Shown piece after piece: positions 1-11,954 of a stretch of 64,000 bases of DNA (position 1 is its first letter; each line of letters opens with the position of its first letter). Made by a program: the position numbers and the translations under genes. The notes under the pieces were generated by a model. The model ran no database searches and was not told the DNA's origin. It saw only the letters and a program-made list of their open reading frames with translations. The stretch comes from Cryptomeria japonica (lineage: Eukaryota; Streptophyta; Pinopsida; Cupressales; Cupressaceae), in contig NC_081408.1 in the NCBI RefSeq assembly GCF_030272615.1, positions 618,942,476 through 619,006,475 of the forward strand. The letters are read 5' to 3'.

Positions 1-3
1 TAA

Positions 4-519
4 GAACTAAACAATCAAATTGGTAGGACAAATGAGAATACCAAAAGAGACAATCAAATCAATTGCAAAAAATATGGTCATAGAGAAAATCAATGTAGAT
101 TTAGAAACAATCAAAATATCAATGCACCCACCGGTCAATGTTCCAAATGCAGCAAAGTTGGTCATAATTCATAAAATTGCAGAATGAATGTGAAATGTTA
201 TGTTTGTGGAAGATATGGACACTTATCTAATCAATGCATAACACAAACTAGCATAGGATATGGAAAGGCTATTCAGAGGAATAATGTGACTTGTTATGCT
301 TGTAACAAATTTGGACATATTGCTAAATTTTGTAGAAGCAAGACTTCACCGTCAAACAATAAAGGATCCATTTTGAAAGGCAAAGAAAAGGTAGATGAGG
401 TAAAGCAAGAATTTTCAAAACAATGGATAAGGAAGAAAGATCAGAATGTTGATGAAACTATCTCTATACTGGTAAAACAGAGTAATCCTTCACCTACAAG
501 AGATTCTTCATCTAACTGA
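4..519 (+). pseudogene. Gag-like zinc-knuckle ORF of element A
   Basis: Reads in one frame from the left edge with one internal stop (TAA within the second knuckle, about 172-174). It contains a row of CCHC zinc knuckles: one degenerate (CKKYGH...C), one of form CSKCSKVGH with the stop before its last Cys, and two perfect C-X2-C-X4-H-X4-C motifs (CYVCGRYGHLSNQC and CYACNKFGHIAKFC). A lysine-rich tail follows. CCHC knuckles bind nucleic acid in retroelement Gag proteins; four in a row is more than the one usual in copia. The N-terminal part is outside the window. The equivalent in element E lies at 46595-47890. Confidence 0.7.
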
Positions 520-822
520 GAAGTAACCCTTTGGGGGTATTGCAGTAAGTTGAAAATCATGTAGATTACCCTCGGTCGATGGTGAGAAGATAGATTTATT
601 CTTTACCCGTAGATGTGTTAAGTTTTCACTTAACCAACGAGCATTTAATGCGGTTGGTAAGAGAAATGTCATTATAAATAAGCTAATTTCCCTCATTTTT
701 TATTCACTGAACATTCAAATTAGTAGAGAGCATGAAAATAGAGCAAATGCATTCAAGGAGAAGGTGCGAAGTGATTTCTTCAAGAATTCAAAATATTTTC
801 AAGTAGCTAAAGGTATTTTTCA
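520..822 (+). other. Spacer between the two ORFs of element A
   Basis: About 300 bp without an ORF on the element's strand, between the zinc-knuckle ORF and the unknown ORF2. Element E has a similar non-coding spacer at the same place (47891-48346). It may serve as a leader or internal start region for ORF2; nothing in the sequence proves this. Confidence 0.4.
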
Positions 823-3800
823 ATGGCTTCTTCTTCTGCTCCCAAGTTTACTCCGAACCCTACTATTGTGGAAAACGTGAAACGCCCTAGGCCTGTATAT
901 AAGATAATTCCTGAAGTAGCTAAACAAGATGACTCTGTAGGGGCATTTTTGAAAATTCCTAAAGGTGTAGTATTTTTAGAAGACCCTAGGATTTATATAC
1001 ATTGCAATATAGAAGAACTAGGTTCTGAAGAATTGATGAAAATGTTTACTAAGGTAATTTGTGATGAAAATAACGTTGTTAAACCCAAACACGAGATTGT
1101 AGAAACTATAGGTTTTGTGGAGATACTGAACATTCCTCAATTTCTAGAGGAAGTAGCAAGAATTGTTTTGAGTAGAGGACATGGAGAATTTTTATGGTTG
1201 GATTCTGTCTACAAAATAACCCGGCAAGCAATTAGGGCAGTAACTAGTTTACCCTCAACCAAAAGCAGACCTGATAATAAAGAAGATTCCCAACAACAAA
1301 GTGATGACCCTAACAGGAGTAACATCTGACATTAGATCATTGAGAGTGAATGATATCAAGGACATCAATGTGAGATTTGTAAGTATGGTGCTAGGATACA
1401 AGACCACACATGCAAACAGGTTAAATTTAGTTTCTAGTCTTTGTATTAACAGTGCTTATGAGATGGTTAAAAACAATGCAATGATAGATGTGTGTGAATA
1501 GTTGAAAGATGAACTCATTGACAATTTGAAAAAGATTAAAGGAGATAAGAAAGGGACATTTCGCTTTGGAAATCTTTTGATATGTTTAATGATGTATTTC
1601 ACTAAGGAAATCCCCGATATAGGACCTAAAGACTTTGGATATGATGTACCAGTAGGAAAACAATTACAGGAAGCATTTACCGGCATGGGAACTACAAAGG
1701 ACAACAACATAATTGAATACTTCAAATCTTTCCAAGCTAAAATGAAAACTAGAGAAAGACTACCACAGAGTGTAGTGGACAAATACAACAAAGAAATCTA
1801 TTTTGTTATCAAGAAAGATGAGACATGGATGGAAGTTGTACTCCCTAGGACTGTATGGGTGACTGAAATGGGGTATGAGGTAGAGCTTGGCGTTCTTGAG
1901 ACTTATGCAAAAGCTTTACTAGATGCACCGAGAGAACCATCGGAACAAGTTTTTGGTAGTGTTGAGACTATTGAAAGTGGTGTAAAAAAATTGAAGCAAA
2001 GAAAGAAAAGAGAAAAATATATTAGACATGCATCCAAGAAAGTGACGGAAATCAAGGAAAATGTGATGAACATTAGTGGCATATCGACTAGTGAACTTGA
2101 AGGACTACAACCAGAGGCACACATTTCACCGGTTGGCAAATCTTCTGACAGTGAGAAACCAACAAAGTTTAAAAGAGTTGAAAGGAGGAAGAGAAAACCT
2201 TCACTGATACCCTCTCCTTCACCTAAGAGAACAAGGACCTTAAGGAAGAAATAATAGGCAGTAAGGGGACCACCAAGAAACTGACACCAAAGAAGAAACA
2301 ACAACCTGTTACTCCTTCTTTGAATGACTTATTGAATGAGATAACTGATGATGGAAATTTGGCCAATGTACATCAATTGTATAACATATTTAATGATTAT
2401 GACAGGGAAAGCATTGAGAACAGTATAATCTTACATCTGGACATATATAAAAAGGTTTTAATTGAAGTTGTGGATGACTTACCCAATGAACTATATAGGA
2501 GATTGGAAGCAAAAAGGATTGCAATGATGGAATTAGATAAGAAACTAAAAGTTGAAAAACTTCTAGCTATACATCTTGTAAACTCAAAAGACAAAATTGA
2601 TGAATGAATCTCTAAGGCTAACCAATCTGTTTTTGCCAGTGGTCACCGACAAGTAAGTTTAATGGCAAGATGAGTAAAAGAGATTACAGATGAAACTATT
2701 GATAATTGGGATATTTTTTTGTGGAGAAGGAAAAACAAGAGGAAATGAACTGACCAAAGAAGACATTTAAAGTATATCAGAAGGATAAGGACAAGGGCAA
2801 AGGTAAAATTGGTGGTATTCTAAACATCAAGATCACTGACAATCTACCACCACCTTTGGATACTATACCAGTACATACAGATGATCCACCGGTTATTGAC
2901 ACTGCAGGTGTTACACATGATGACACAAATCATGAATCTGAGATACTCTTCACCATGAATGTGGGTACTCAGGAAGTGAATATTATTGTAGATAAGAATA
3001 GTGTAGAGGTTAAAGAAGACAATGTTGATAGTGGCAACATGGCTGAGAAACCAGTAGAGACTATTGAGGTTGAGATCCTAACCCAAACAGAGCAATCATT
3101 AGATACTGGTAAACCTACTTAAGGAATAGATGCTGGCACAGGGCCACCAGAGACTGAGTTACCGGCAACTGAACTTACTAAGAAACCTACTGAGGCAGAG
3201 AAATCGGCAATTACTGTGACATCAAAGCAGTCTAAGAAACCCTTGCTAGTTGAGATGCAAACACAGACTGATCCACTAGAGGTAAACACAAGCAAAATGG
3301 TTACAACTGATGGAAGCACAGAGGTAATAAAGGCAATTGGTCAAATATCTGGCACATCACCAAGTGAATTCAGACCTACTAATGTAACAGAGGTACTTTT
3401 GGATTCAATCAAAAAGATAACGGATTGCAATGCTTTGGCCTACAAGGCAATTGATAACACTGTACCAGTTCTTAAATTGATTGCACCAAATTGTAACATA
3501 GATCATATTAAGGATTCTTTAGGCAAATTGGACACATTGTCTAAATTTATTGCTAACAACATAATAATGGCTGATAAAGTGAATGAGGATACAATAAAGG
3601 AGAGAGTTGAAAAAGAGAAGAACAAATTATTTGATGACACCATAAAGAAGTGCATTGAACACCTAAATACATTACTACCGACACTGAACTCTACAATTTT
3701 GGAGTACAAAGAGCTATACAGGGAAACATGCAAACCACACATTCTGATAGTAGACATAGACAAGGAGATCAGTAAAATACAAAAAGAAATTGATGACATA

Positions 3801-4091
3801 GCTGATAACATAATTGGTTCATCTGGTCACATATCAGTTTTTGAGTAAGAGATGGTAGGTTTTGAAGAAAAATTAGAGAAACTTGAGAAAGAAAAGACAA
3901 GGATAAGGTCTAATACCAGAGAGCTTAAAGATAAACTTAGTCCTAAGTTGGAAAATCTTATTTCTGAAAGAATTGAAATAACTAAGGCATTACTTCAGGG
4001 AGAACTATCACCGAAAGATCACATGCATCATCTCACCGGCACGATCAAACAGACTGAGGCAACCTTGAATGACAACAAAAGGTTTATGTAG
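823..4091 (+). pseudogene. Unknown ORF2 of element A, decayed
   Basis: Starts with ATG at 823 (MASSSAPKF...) and continues in pieces: 823-1329, a frame change near 1301-1329, 1301-1501, TAG at 1499, 1502-2254, then 2320-2607 and 2856-4091, the last in one frame with stops at 3120, 3846 and 4089. The N-terminal half aligns by eye with the ORF2 of element E: both have a VVI/VVFL motif, a long charged segment, a 'SR.HGE' then 'IT..AI.AVT' motif, then 'GY....NRLN', 'F.(Y/F)G.LL' and 'RLP..VV' segments. The C-terminal half is Lys/Glu-rich and probably coiled coil. I do not recognise the family; it is not RT, integrase or protease. A plant-mobile-domain or transposase-like origin is possible but unproven. 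Confidence 0.6.
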
Positions 4092-4206
4092 AGTCTAAAT
4101 TTGGTTTTAGCAGATATCTTTCAGATTGTAACCAACCGGTTACAGACTTTGAGGTGAAATTTTTGCACTCATTTGACAATTTTTGACAACCTTTGTCATT
4201 GATGTC

Positions 4207-4216
4207 AAAGGGGGAG
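4207..4216 (+). promoter_or_regulatory. Second polypurine-tract-like motif of element A
   Basis: AAAGGGGGAG, preceded by a TTGTCATTGATGTC context, 139 bp upstream of the LTR-adjacent polypurine tract. The same duplicated motif is present in D, E and G, so it is probably functional, for example as a secondary plus-strand primer. Confidence 0.5.
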
Positions 4217-4345
4217 TAGTGGAGAGAAAAATGCTTATTCAGAGGAGATCATTTGCTCAGGGGGAGCACATCTTTTTGGAAACTTTTTGGACTTCAGTTT
4301 TTGGAACAGTTTTGGATTTTTCTCATGAGTGTTGCCATCAATGCC

Positions 4346-4356
4346 AAAGGGGGAGA
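4346..4356 (+). promoter_or_regulatory. Polypurine tract of element A
   Basis: AAAGGGGGAGA directly before the LTR start TGTTGGC. This is the plus-strand primer for reverse transcription and fixes the element's + orientation. Confidence 0.8.
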
Positions 4357-4357
4357 T

Positions 4358-5180
4358 TGTTGGCATTCTACACTCTTATGAGAATAGTTGATGTTGTCAT
4401 TGGTGGCAACCAACTGGCAACCAACTGGAAATCATCTGGCTACCCACCGGTAGTTATCAACACTGACAATAGACTTCTATATTCACCGGCAGGCACTTCA
4501 CCGACAGCGGCAATAATGCATATCGACACTCAAGCCGACATGGAATAAACTTTTGTTTGTTGTTTTATATTGTAATTATCTTTTGTAAAGCTGACATGGC
4601 ATATTGTAAAAGACTCGTATATATGTATGAGATCTTATAGGTCATTTAAAAATTTTAAAAAAAGACATGTGATAGAGAGAGTGGATATAGATGATATTTT
4701 TGTATAAGGTGATATAGTTGACAGCGAAGGTTTTGGTAATAAGACTGAGCTTAAACCAGTACTAAACCTATCATAGTTGATGTTGATCTAAAGCAGTACA
4801 TTGTATTGGATTTTGATAATCCATTTTGTAAGTCAGTGAGACTTTTGTTTTGTAATTGAGCAGTGAGCTCTAGGCTGCTAGCATGTGCAGGCCCCTCATT
4901 GTAAGTAATATTTATTCATTGGCTAGTGAGTGATATTGTTGGTCACAAATCCCACCGAGGTTTTTCCCACACTGGGTTTCCTCATTAAACATCTTGTGTT
5001 ATGGTGTGTTCTCTATGTTGTCTCTGTTATTCTTATTTACTGCATTAATTCTTATTTACCGGTACACTGTTTTGGGATACAAAGTTCTAAATAAGTTTAA
5101 ATATTCTATTAACCGGTTAGACATTGATTCACCTCCACCCCCCCCTCTCGGTGTCTTTGGGACTTTCATTGATTCTAACA
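4358..5180 (+). repeat. 3' LTR of element A (823 bp)
   Basis: Starts TGTTGGCATT after the polypurine tract and ends GATTCTAACA at 5180, where gypsy integrase sequence resumes. It contains the CCACC-GG-TTTTTCCC module (about 4951-4980) and a C-tract near its 3' end, both shared with the LTRs of D, E and G. The segment around 4834-4905 (GTCAGTGAGACT ... GCATGTGCA ... CCCCT.ATTGTA) resembles the LTR of element G more than that of E. The partner LTR is outside the window. Confidence 0.75.
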
Positions 5181-8100
5181 TTCCCTTGTTGGAGCATGTA
5201 CGAGATTGCCATGCAAATGACATTTCTGACAATTTTTAGCAAATTTTACAGCATCTTTTTCTATATCTGAACAATAGTATCTGATCTTAGCAGTTTCCGA
5301 GCTAGAGTTAGATCATTTGAGTGAGATCCACAAATACCTTCATGGACTTCAGATAACACACATTGAGCCTCTTCAGGTTCTAGACACCTAAGAAAAGTAC
5401 CATCTAAACCTCTCCTATATAGATCATTAGTGATGATGACATACCATGAAGCATTATGGATCAGGTTTCTTTTCTCATTGTGAGTAAGGTTATCATGGAT
5501 GGTTTGATCATTTAAATATAAATAGATATGGTTATAGCAAGATGATTCATACCCAATGATAGAACATACCATCTGGAAATCAGGGGAATCATAAGCAGGA
5601 TAGTGAATCTCTTCTACCAAGAACTCATAGCGGAACTCTATTTCTTGTAGTTGTGGTATAATGTCAATGTAGCCATAGCATCTGCTTCTTTATTTGCTGA
5701 TCTAGGAATCTGCTGAAATGAAACAAAGACAAAGTATTTTTTAAATTCATCAACCATTCTTTTATAGGGCATCAGTTTTTCATCCCGAATCTGATATATA
5801 TCATTAATCTGGTTGATTATCATCTGAGAGTCACCATAGATGTATAGCTCAACAACTTTCCATTCAATAGTCAGTTTGATTCCATTCACCAAGGCTGCAT
5901 ATTCTACAATATTATTGGTACAAGGAAAAAGGATCTTGTACGCCTTTGGAATTGAGTATCTTTGAGGAGTAATAAAAAGGATCCCAGCACAAGAACCTTG
6001 TTGAGTAAAAGATTCATCAAAGAACATTTTCCAACATCACTGAGTAAGATGCATTATAGATTCATCTAGAAATTCTATATTAAAAGATTGATTATCTTCG
6101 AGTGGAGAACCATCAAGTTGATCTGCAATGACTTGTCCTTTTATAGCTTTGTGTTCTACATACTCAATGTCAAATTCTATGAGAATCATAACCCATTTAG
6201 CCAATCTCCCCATGAGTGTTGCTTTGCTTAGAAGATATTTCAGAGGATCAATCTTGGAAAGTAGATTGATGGAATGTGCCAGCATATAATGTCACAATTT
6301 TTGTGAAACGAAGACCACTACCAAACAAGCTTTCTCAATGATAGTGTAGTTCATCTCATAAGACTCCAACATTCTGTTGATATATTACATAGCCCATTCC
6401 TTGTTGTTCTCATCCTATTAAGCTAAAAGTACCCCCAATGTGTGTCAGTAGTTGATATATAGAGAATCAAAGGTTTTCGTTGAATCAGTGGCATCAAGAT
6501 TGGTGGATTGGAAAGATATTCCTTGATCTCTTTCAAGTGTTGTTCACATTCTTCATCCTAGTTGTATGTAACTCCTTTCCGTAATGCTTTTGTGAACTGT
6601 TGAGCCTTATCTGCTAGTTGATAAATGAAGCGTCTTATTGACTGGAGCCATCCTTGTAGAGTTCTCACTTTACTTACATTCTTTGGAGGTGGCATTTCCA
6701 AGATAGCTTTAAATTTTTCCAGATCAACTTCAATCTCTTTTGATAAAATAATGTATCCTAGCAGTTTGCCATATGTAACTCCAAATGCACATTTCTTAGG
6801 ATTTAGTCTGAGTTTAAACTTTTCCATTATGTCTAAGATTAGACCCAATTGTGAGAGATGTGTCGATATTTTCATAGATTTGACCAGGGTATCATCAACA
6901 GAGTCTTCCATGTTTTGTGCATCATGTCATGAAAAATTATAGTTACAACTCTTTGATAGGTAGCACCTGCATTCTTTAAGCCAAAGGGCATGACATTTCA
7001 GTAGAAAGTTCCCCAGGAACATGTTAATGTTGTTTTCCCTTGATCTTCAAGTGTGATTTTGATTTGGTTGTAGCCGTAAGCCATCCATTATAGAGTACAT
7101 TTCATAACCAATAGTCATGTCCACTATCATGTCAATGTTAGGGAGTGGAAAATCATCTTTTGGACATGCCTTGTTTAAATCTCTAAAGTTTGTGCAGACG
7201 CAAATTGATTTATCAGGTTTTGAAATAGGTACAATGTTGGATATCCACTCAGCATAATCAATTGCTTGAATGAATCCTGCTTTGAGTAATTTCTCTAGCT
7301 CAACTTTAACAAGCAATGCAACATGAGGATGTATTTTTTAGAGTTTTTGTTTGATAGGTTTGACTCTAGGAGCAATAGAAAGATGATGCATTATAAGGTC
7401 AGAATCCAGACTTGGCATATCAACATATGTCCACACAAAGTTGATCTATTTCTTTATGAAGAAATCAATAAACTCTTTCAGTTCTTCTGGTGATAGGGAT
7501 TGAGCCACATGTATTATATGTTGAGTTTCCTTTGTTCTAATGTTCACTGGTTGTGTAGGTTCAATCAGTATTGATGATTTCTCTTGAAAGTGATTAGGTA
7601 GAATATCAAGTATCTCACCTTCAGGTGCTTCAGGGAGGTTTTCACCGTCAGATACGTCTTTTATTTTTACTTTTTCGAGTTCTGATACTGCCAAAGTGTG
7701 GTTTTCACCTTCAGAACACTTTTTTTTCTTCTTTTGATATTTGAGACTAAGATACTTGGCATCCTCTTTTGTCATGTTCACACTTTGTTTGTTGATGGAA
7801 GAGTTCATGGGTTCAACTGCATTAATATAACATGCTAAGGCATAGTCATTGGAAAAGGTAGGGATATACATGGGTTGGTCTTGTAGAGTACGGTCAATAA
7901 GATTAGGGTGTACTGGGGATAAAGATTCGATGGGTTCAAGGGAATTCACAATATTGTCATCACAACCTTGGACCAGCAAGTTGAGTTATAGAAGACTACC
8001 TTGTGTTAGTGTCCTAAGATTGAGAAGAGTCATAACATGATTATTGAAGCCTACGTTAGTGTTTAGAGAATCTAACCCAGTAGACCTACCACTAGAACCT

Positions 8101-8295
8101 TCTCCTACTTTAGACTAAACTACGTATTGGGGTTCAACAACAATAGCTTCTTCATACAAAGTTTCAGTATTCATGAAAAAGTAGTCATAGTTTGGTGTTG
8201 AATAGGTAATATCATAGATGGATCTTATTTCAAATTGATCAAAGTTAGAAGATGAATCATCTGACTCCTCTTCAAGCGACTCAGTAATGATGGTA
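5181..8295 (-). pseudogene. Element F: Tat-type Ty3/gypsy pol, decayed
   Basis: Reading down the - strand from 8295: an acidic spacer and a pre-RT segment (7979-7446), RT N-part (7316-7047, with CPKDDFPLPNID), RT C-part (6911-6558), RNase H (6285-6037, with GQVIADQL), archaeal-type second RNase H (6027-5638, with GILFITPQ and NNI.EY.AL) and the integrase HHCC zinc finger (5620-5181, ending HAPTRE). The dual RNase H places it in the Tat group. Many stops and frameshifts are present and the RT catalytic YVDD reads SVDD. Element A interrupts the integrase at 5181; D's LTR cuts the other end at 8295. It is probably the 3' half of the element whose gag lies at 52929-55838. Confidence 0.75.
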
Positions 8296-9690
8296 TGATG
8301 AATAAATAAGGATTCAGATAATTATTGAGAGGGGGGGGTGAATCAATAGATAGAAAACTAACTAGACTTTTGCCAAACTCCAAAACAACCTCTCAATCAA
8401 ACTCAAAACTAACTGGTTCAAACACTGAACTATAAATTGCAATATCATTGTCAAGTATACCGATTGACTGTCATAACAGAATAACAGAAAAAAAAACTCT
8501 GAAACTCTCAAAACCTTTTGACCAAAACATCCAAATACTTTATTAACAAAAGTAAAAGTACATTTCAGATTGTTGTTGGTCATCATATCATATTTAAGTG
8601 GATTTAGAAGTTAAGAAAATTAACCATAGAAAACATAACCACAAAAACATTCACCACTTGACACAATGATTTTAACGTGGAAACCCGAATAGGAAAAACC
8701 ACGGTGGGGATGAATACCCACAAGTATTCTGAACTCTTCTGGAATTTGCCCTATTAGGAGCCAAGCCTGTTAAAGCTTTACAATAAGTCATGTTAAGAAC
8801 AGATCCTATTAGGGACCACCCGGTTAAGGGATTGACTATAATGCCCTATTGGAAGCAATACCTTGTTAGGAGTAACCTCGGTAGAGGATTTGAAATCCAA
8901 TCTAATGGATCACCTGGTTAGAGGATTTAGATAACACTAAGCCTATTAGAGCTTAACCGATTAAGGGATTTGAATGTTGTAATTGTTAGAGAACAACAGG
9001 GGTTTGTTGATTTGGTAAATAGAACTACTCTACTTGATCAGATCCTTTTCGTGCTCCTATCTTCCTTTACACATACTACAGATACATCTCCTGGTTCATC
9101 AACCAATCACTCTTACATTCAACCAAAATTCCCAACACTACAACAAAACAACTCATTGACCTTATAAGAAAAACAACAGGTCAGTAACACATCACAAACC
9201 TAAGATCTCATAGAGATTACAAACAAATTGGTTCAAGTATGACCGTTGGATTACATTAAATTCATTGTATATGATTCAAGGCAACCTCGACCGCTCCTTG
9301 ATCACTGCTTCATCGATCCCTGTAACTCATCACGCGGTTTCCATTACATGCAATGTACTCGCTCATTCCCAAGATAAAACCTTTATCTCTACGTGCCAAA
9401 AACCATTTGAAACTATTCACATACAATATGCATATGTGGCATAATAATTACCGCTCATCATTTGATCATAAACCAATACAATCGATTCACCAAGCTCCAT
9501 CGGTTAGGGTTTGACACATCAACAGGTAGGGTTATTGGTTGATCTCACTGCTTCTCTAGTAATATCAGTTTCCTTCACTAGCTCACCTATCAGTTGCAAA
9601 ACAACATCATTACAACATCATTACCAATTACAATTGACATCAATGACAACATAATAGTTCATCAATGCAATCTTCATGCAAATGCCAACA
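8296..9690 (-). repeat. 3' LTR of element D (about 1395 bp)
   Basis: On the - strand it starts TGTTGGCATTTGC (ending at + 9690) and ends ...TTATTCATCA (at + 8296). The 8296 end is inferred from the TG/CA rule and from where the gypsy reading frame resumes. It contains a C-tract near its 3' end (+ 8331-8339), the conserved CCACGGTGG-type module (+ 8675-8709) and imperfect repeats with CCTATTAGG-like cores (8745-8960). The module around 8859-8931 matches element E's LTR closely (GGTTACTCCTAACA and GGTGATCCATTAG in E; one mismatch each in D). Confidence 0.65.
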
Positions 9691-9702
9691 ATCTCCCTCT
9701 TT
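9691..9702 (-). promoter_or_regulatory. Polypurine tract of element D
   Basis: Minus-strand AAAGAGGGAGAT next to the LTR start TGTTGGC. A second, weaker copy (AAATGGGGAG on the - strand) is at 9894-9903. Confidence 0.75.
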
Positions 9703-10059
9703 GGCATTGATGGCAATACAAGTATCAATACCCTTGATTATTATGATTGTGAATAGGAATCCCAGTTTACATTTTACCATGTAGTCTCCTTCAACTGAGT
9801 CTCCATGTCTTCAGCTGGTAACTCGTTATAGATCTTCTCTCTGTCAATCATACAATTCTTTTCCCCATAATCATATAGTTCTTCTCCCCATTTGACAACA
9901 ATGCCAAAGTGAAAGTAAAACATGCAGTGTCATACTTCACTATTCTCCATCAACAATCTGCAACTTGATGCTCAACCTGTGGAATAACTCCACTCTACAC
10001 CAATCCTGCTAAAAGATTCTTCAATTAGCTTGGGACTGATGTATTCCACATCTTGCTCA
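9703..10059 (-). other. 3' untranslated region of element D
   Basis: Non-coding stretch between the RNase H end and the polypurine tract. It holds the duplicate polypurine-like motif at 9894-9903 in a TTGGCATTGTTGTCAAATGG context. I see no other structure. Confidence 0.5.
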
Positions 10060-11954
10060 ATTGACCTCATGTAGGGGCACAACCCCTAGCTGACTTCTAA
10101 GATACTCAAAAGTAGTCTTGGGTAGAGGTTTAGTAAAGATATCTGCTAGCTACTCCTTGGTAGATACATGCTCCAATAACACATCTTTACTCAACACTTT
10201 CTCTCTCAAGAAATGATATTTCAGCTCAATATGCTTGGTTCTAGCATGAAACACCGATTTCTTTGAAATATTTATTGCACTGATGTTGTCACATAAAATC
10301 TTTATAGGTTATGTGATCTTTTGCTTAAATCTTTCCAGAATGTGTTTCATCCAAATTGCTTGGGTACAATTTATATATGTTGCGACATATTCAGCTTCAG
10401 CAATGGACTATGATATATAGCTCTTCTTCTTGATGCTCCATGATACAAGTCTTCTTCCAAGAAATAATGCACCACTGATTGTGCTCTTCCTATCATCAAC
10501 ATTACCTGCCCAGTCTGCATCTGTATAAACCTTCAAATAAAAGTTACCTCCATATGGATACCATAATCCATAGTCGACAGTACCTTTCAAATATCTGAAT
10601 ATACTTTTGGTTGCTATCAAGTGTGTCTCCTTTAGATTCTTCTGAAATATGGCAACTAAACCAACTGCATGAGAAATATCTGGTCTACTGTGAACAACAT
10701 AATGTAGTTTCCCTATCATTAATCTGTACTCATTTTGATCAACAGATGCTGCTTCATCCTCCTTAGATAGTTTACAACCTGTAACCACTGGTGTCCCAAC
10801 TGGTTTGCAGTCACTCATTCCAAATGTCTTTAATACCTCTTTCACATACTTAGACTGTGTGATAAAAATACCACTCTTCATCTGCTGAATTTACAAACCT
10901 ATGAAGAATTTTATCTCTCCTACTAGAGATATTTTAAATTCACTTTTCATCTCATTTGCAAAGTCATCACTCATGTCATCATTGCGTCCAAATATGATAT
11001 CATCCACAAACACTTCACTAACCAGTATCTTATCTCCTTCAGATTTGAGATATATATTATTGTCTTCATTGGTTCTCTAAAAACCTATCTTCATCAGGTG
11101 TGAATGTAGCCTTCATACCATGCTCTTGGTGCTTTCTCTAAACCATATAGTTCCTTGTGTATTTTACACACCATATCCTTTGCATCAGTCAAAGCATAAC
11201 AATCTGGTTGCTCAATGTATACTTCTTCTTCCAGTATTCCATTTAGAAATGTTGACTTCACATTCATCTAATATACTTTGAATCCCTTATATGTTTCAAA
11301 TGCAAGTAGAGTCCTAACACCTTCCAATCTAGCAACTGGTGCAAATGTCTCACCATAGTCTTATCCTTCCTCATATGCTTAACCTTTGCATACCAATCTA
11401 GCTTTATTTCTAACTACTACTCCATCTTCATTCAGTTTATTCCTGAATACCCATTTAGTACCTATCACATTTTTATTCACTAGTCTAAGTACTAGGGTCC
11501 ATGTATTGTTCTTCTCAATCTAGTCAAGCTCCTCTTCCATAGCTTTAATCCAGTGATCATCTCCAAATGCTTCCTTAGCAGTTCTAGGCTCAATAGTGGA
11601 GATCATGCAAGAATTCTCTCTAATTCTTCTTCTGGTTAACATTCCAGCATCTTTATCTCTAATAATCTGGTCAGGATTATGATTGAGTCTCACATACCTT
11701 CGAATGACATGATCATTATCTTCAGGTTCTTCCACACTTTCATCATCTTCTTCTGAATCTACCTGTTTCGGTTGAACTGGTACTACAATATTCACTTCAT
11801 CAGCTTCTGGTTTCACTGGTTCTGGTTCCAAAATCATAATGCAAGGTTCATCTTCCTTCTTTTCCTTACTGGTTTCTCCTGAAACTTCAGGATACTCATC
11901 TACTCGGACATCAACACATTCAATGATTCTCTGTGTCCGGTTGTTGTAACATTT
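10060..11954 (-). pseudogene. Copia RT and RNase H of element D
   Basis: From the high-coordinate end: linker (KCYNNRTQRIIECVDVR, 11969-11520), RT with a VDDIIFG catalytic region near 11000 (FVDD in place of YVDD), the C-terminal connection (KYLKGT-like RYLKGTVDYGLWYP), then RNase H with TDADWAG, DDRKST and, beyond a stop near 10408, EAEYVA, DNISAI and DIFTKPLP. Several stops and at least two frame changes are present. Order PR-INT-RT-RH with the other half of D (18494-19753) is the copia order. The element G insertion lies exactly between the integrase C-terminus (GIFLGY) and this linker. Confidence 0.75.

Larger units (their letters stand above)
1..5180 (+). mobile_element. Element A: pol-less LTR retrotransposon, 5' end outside window
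   Basis: The 3' part of an LTR retrotransposon on the + strand. In order: a multi-CCHC gag-like ORF (4-519), a decayed unknown second ORF (823-4091), a polypurine tract (4346-4356) and a 3' LTR (4358-5180). No protease, integrase, RT or RNase H motif is visible between the zinc knuckles and the LTR, so the element looks non-autonomous. It interrupts the integrase of gypsy element F immediately at 5181. Its 5' LTR and start lie left of the window. The layout matches element E at 45961-52928. Confidence 0.8.
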
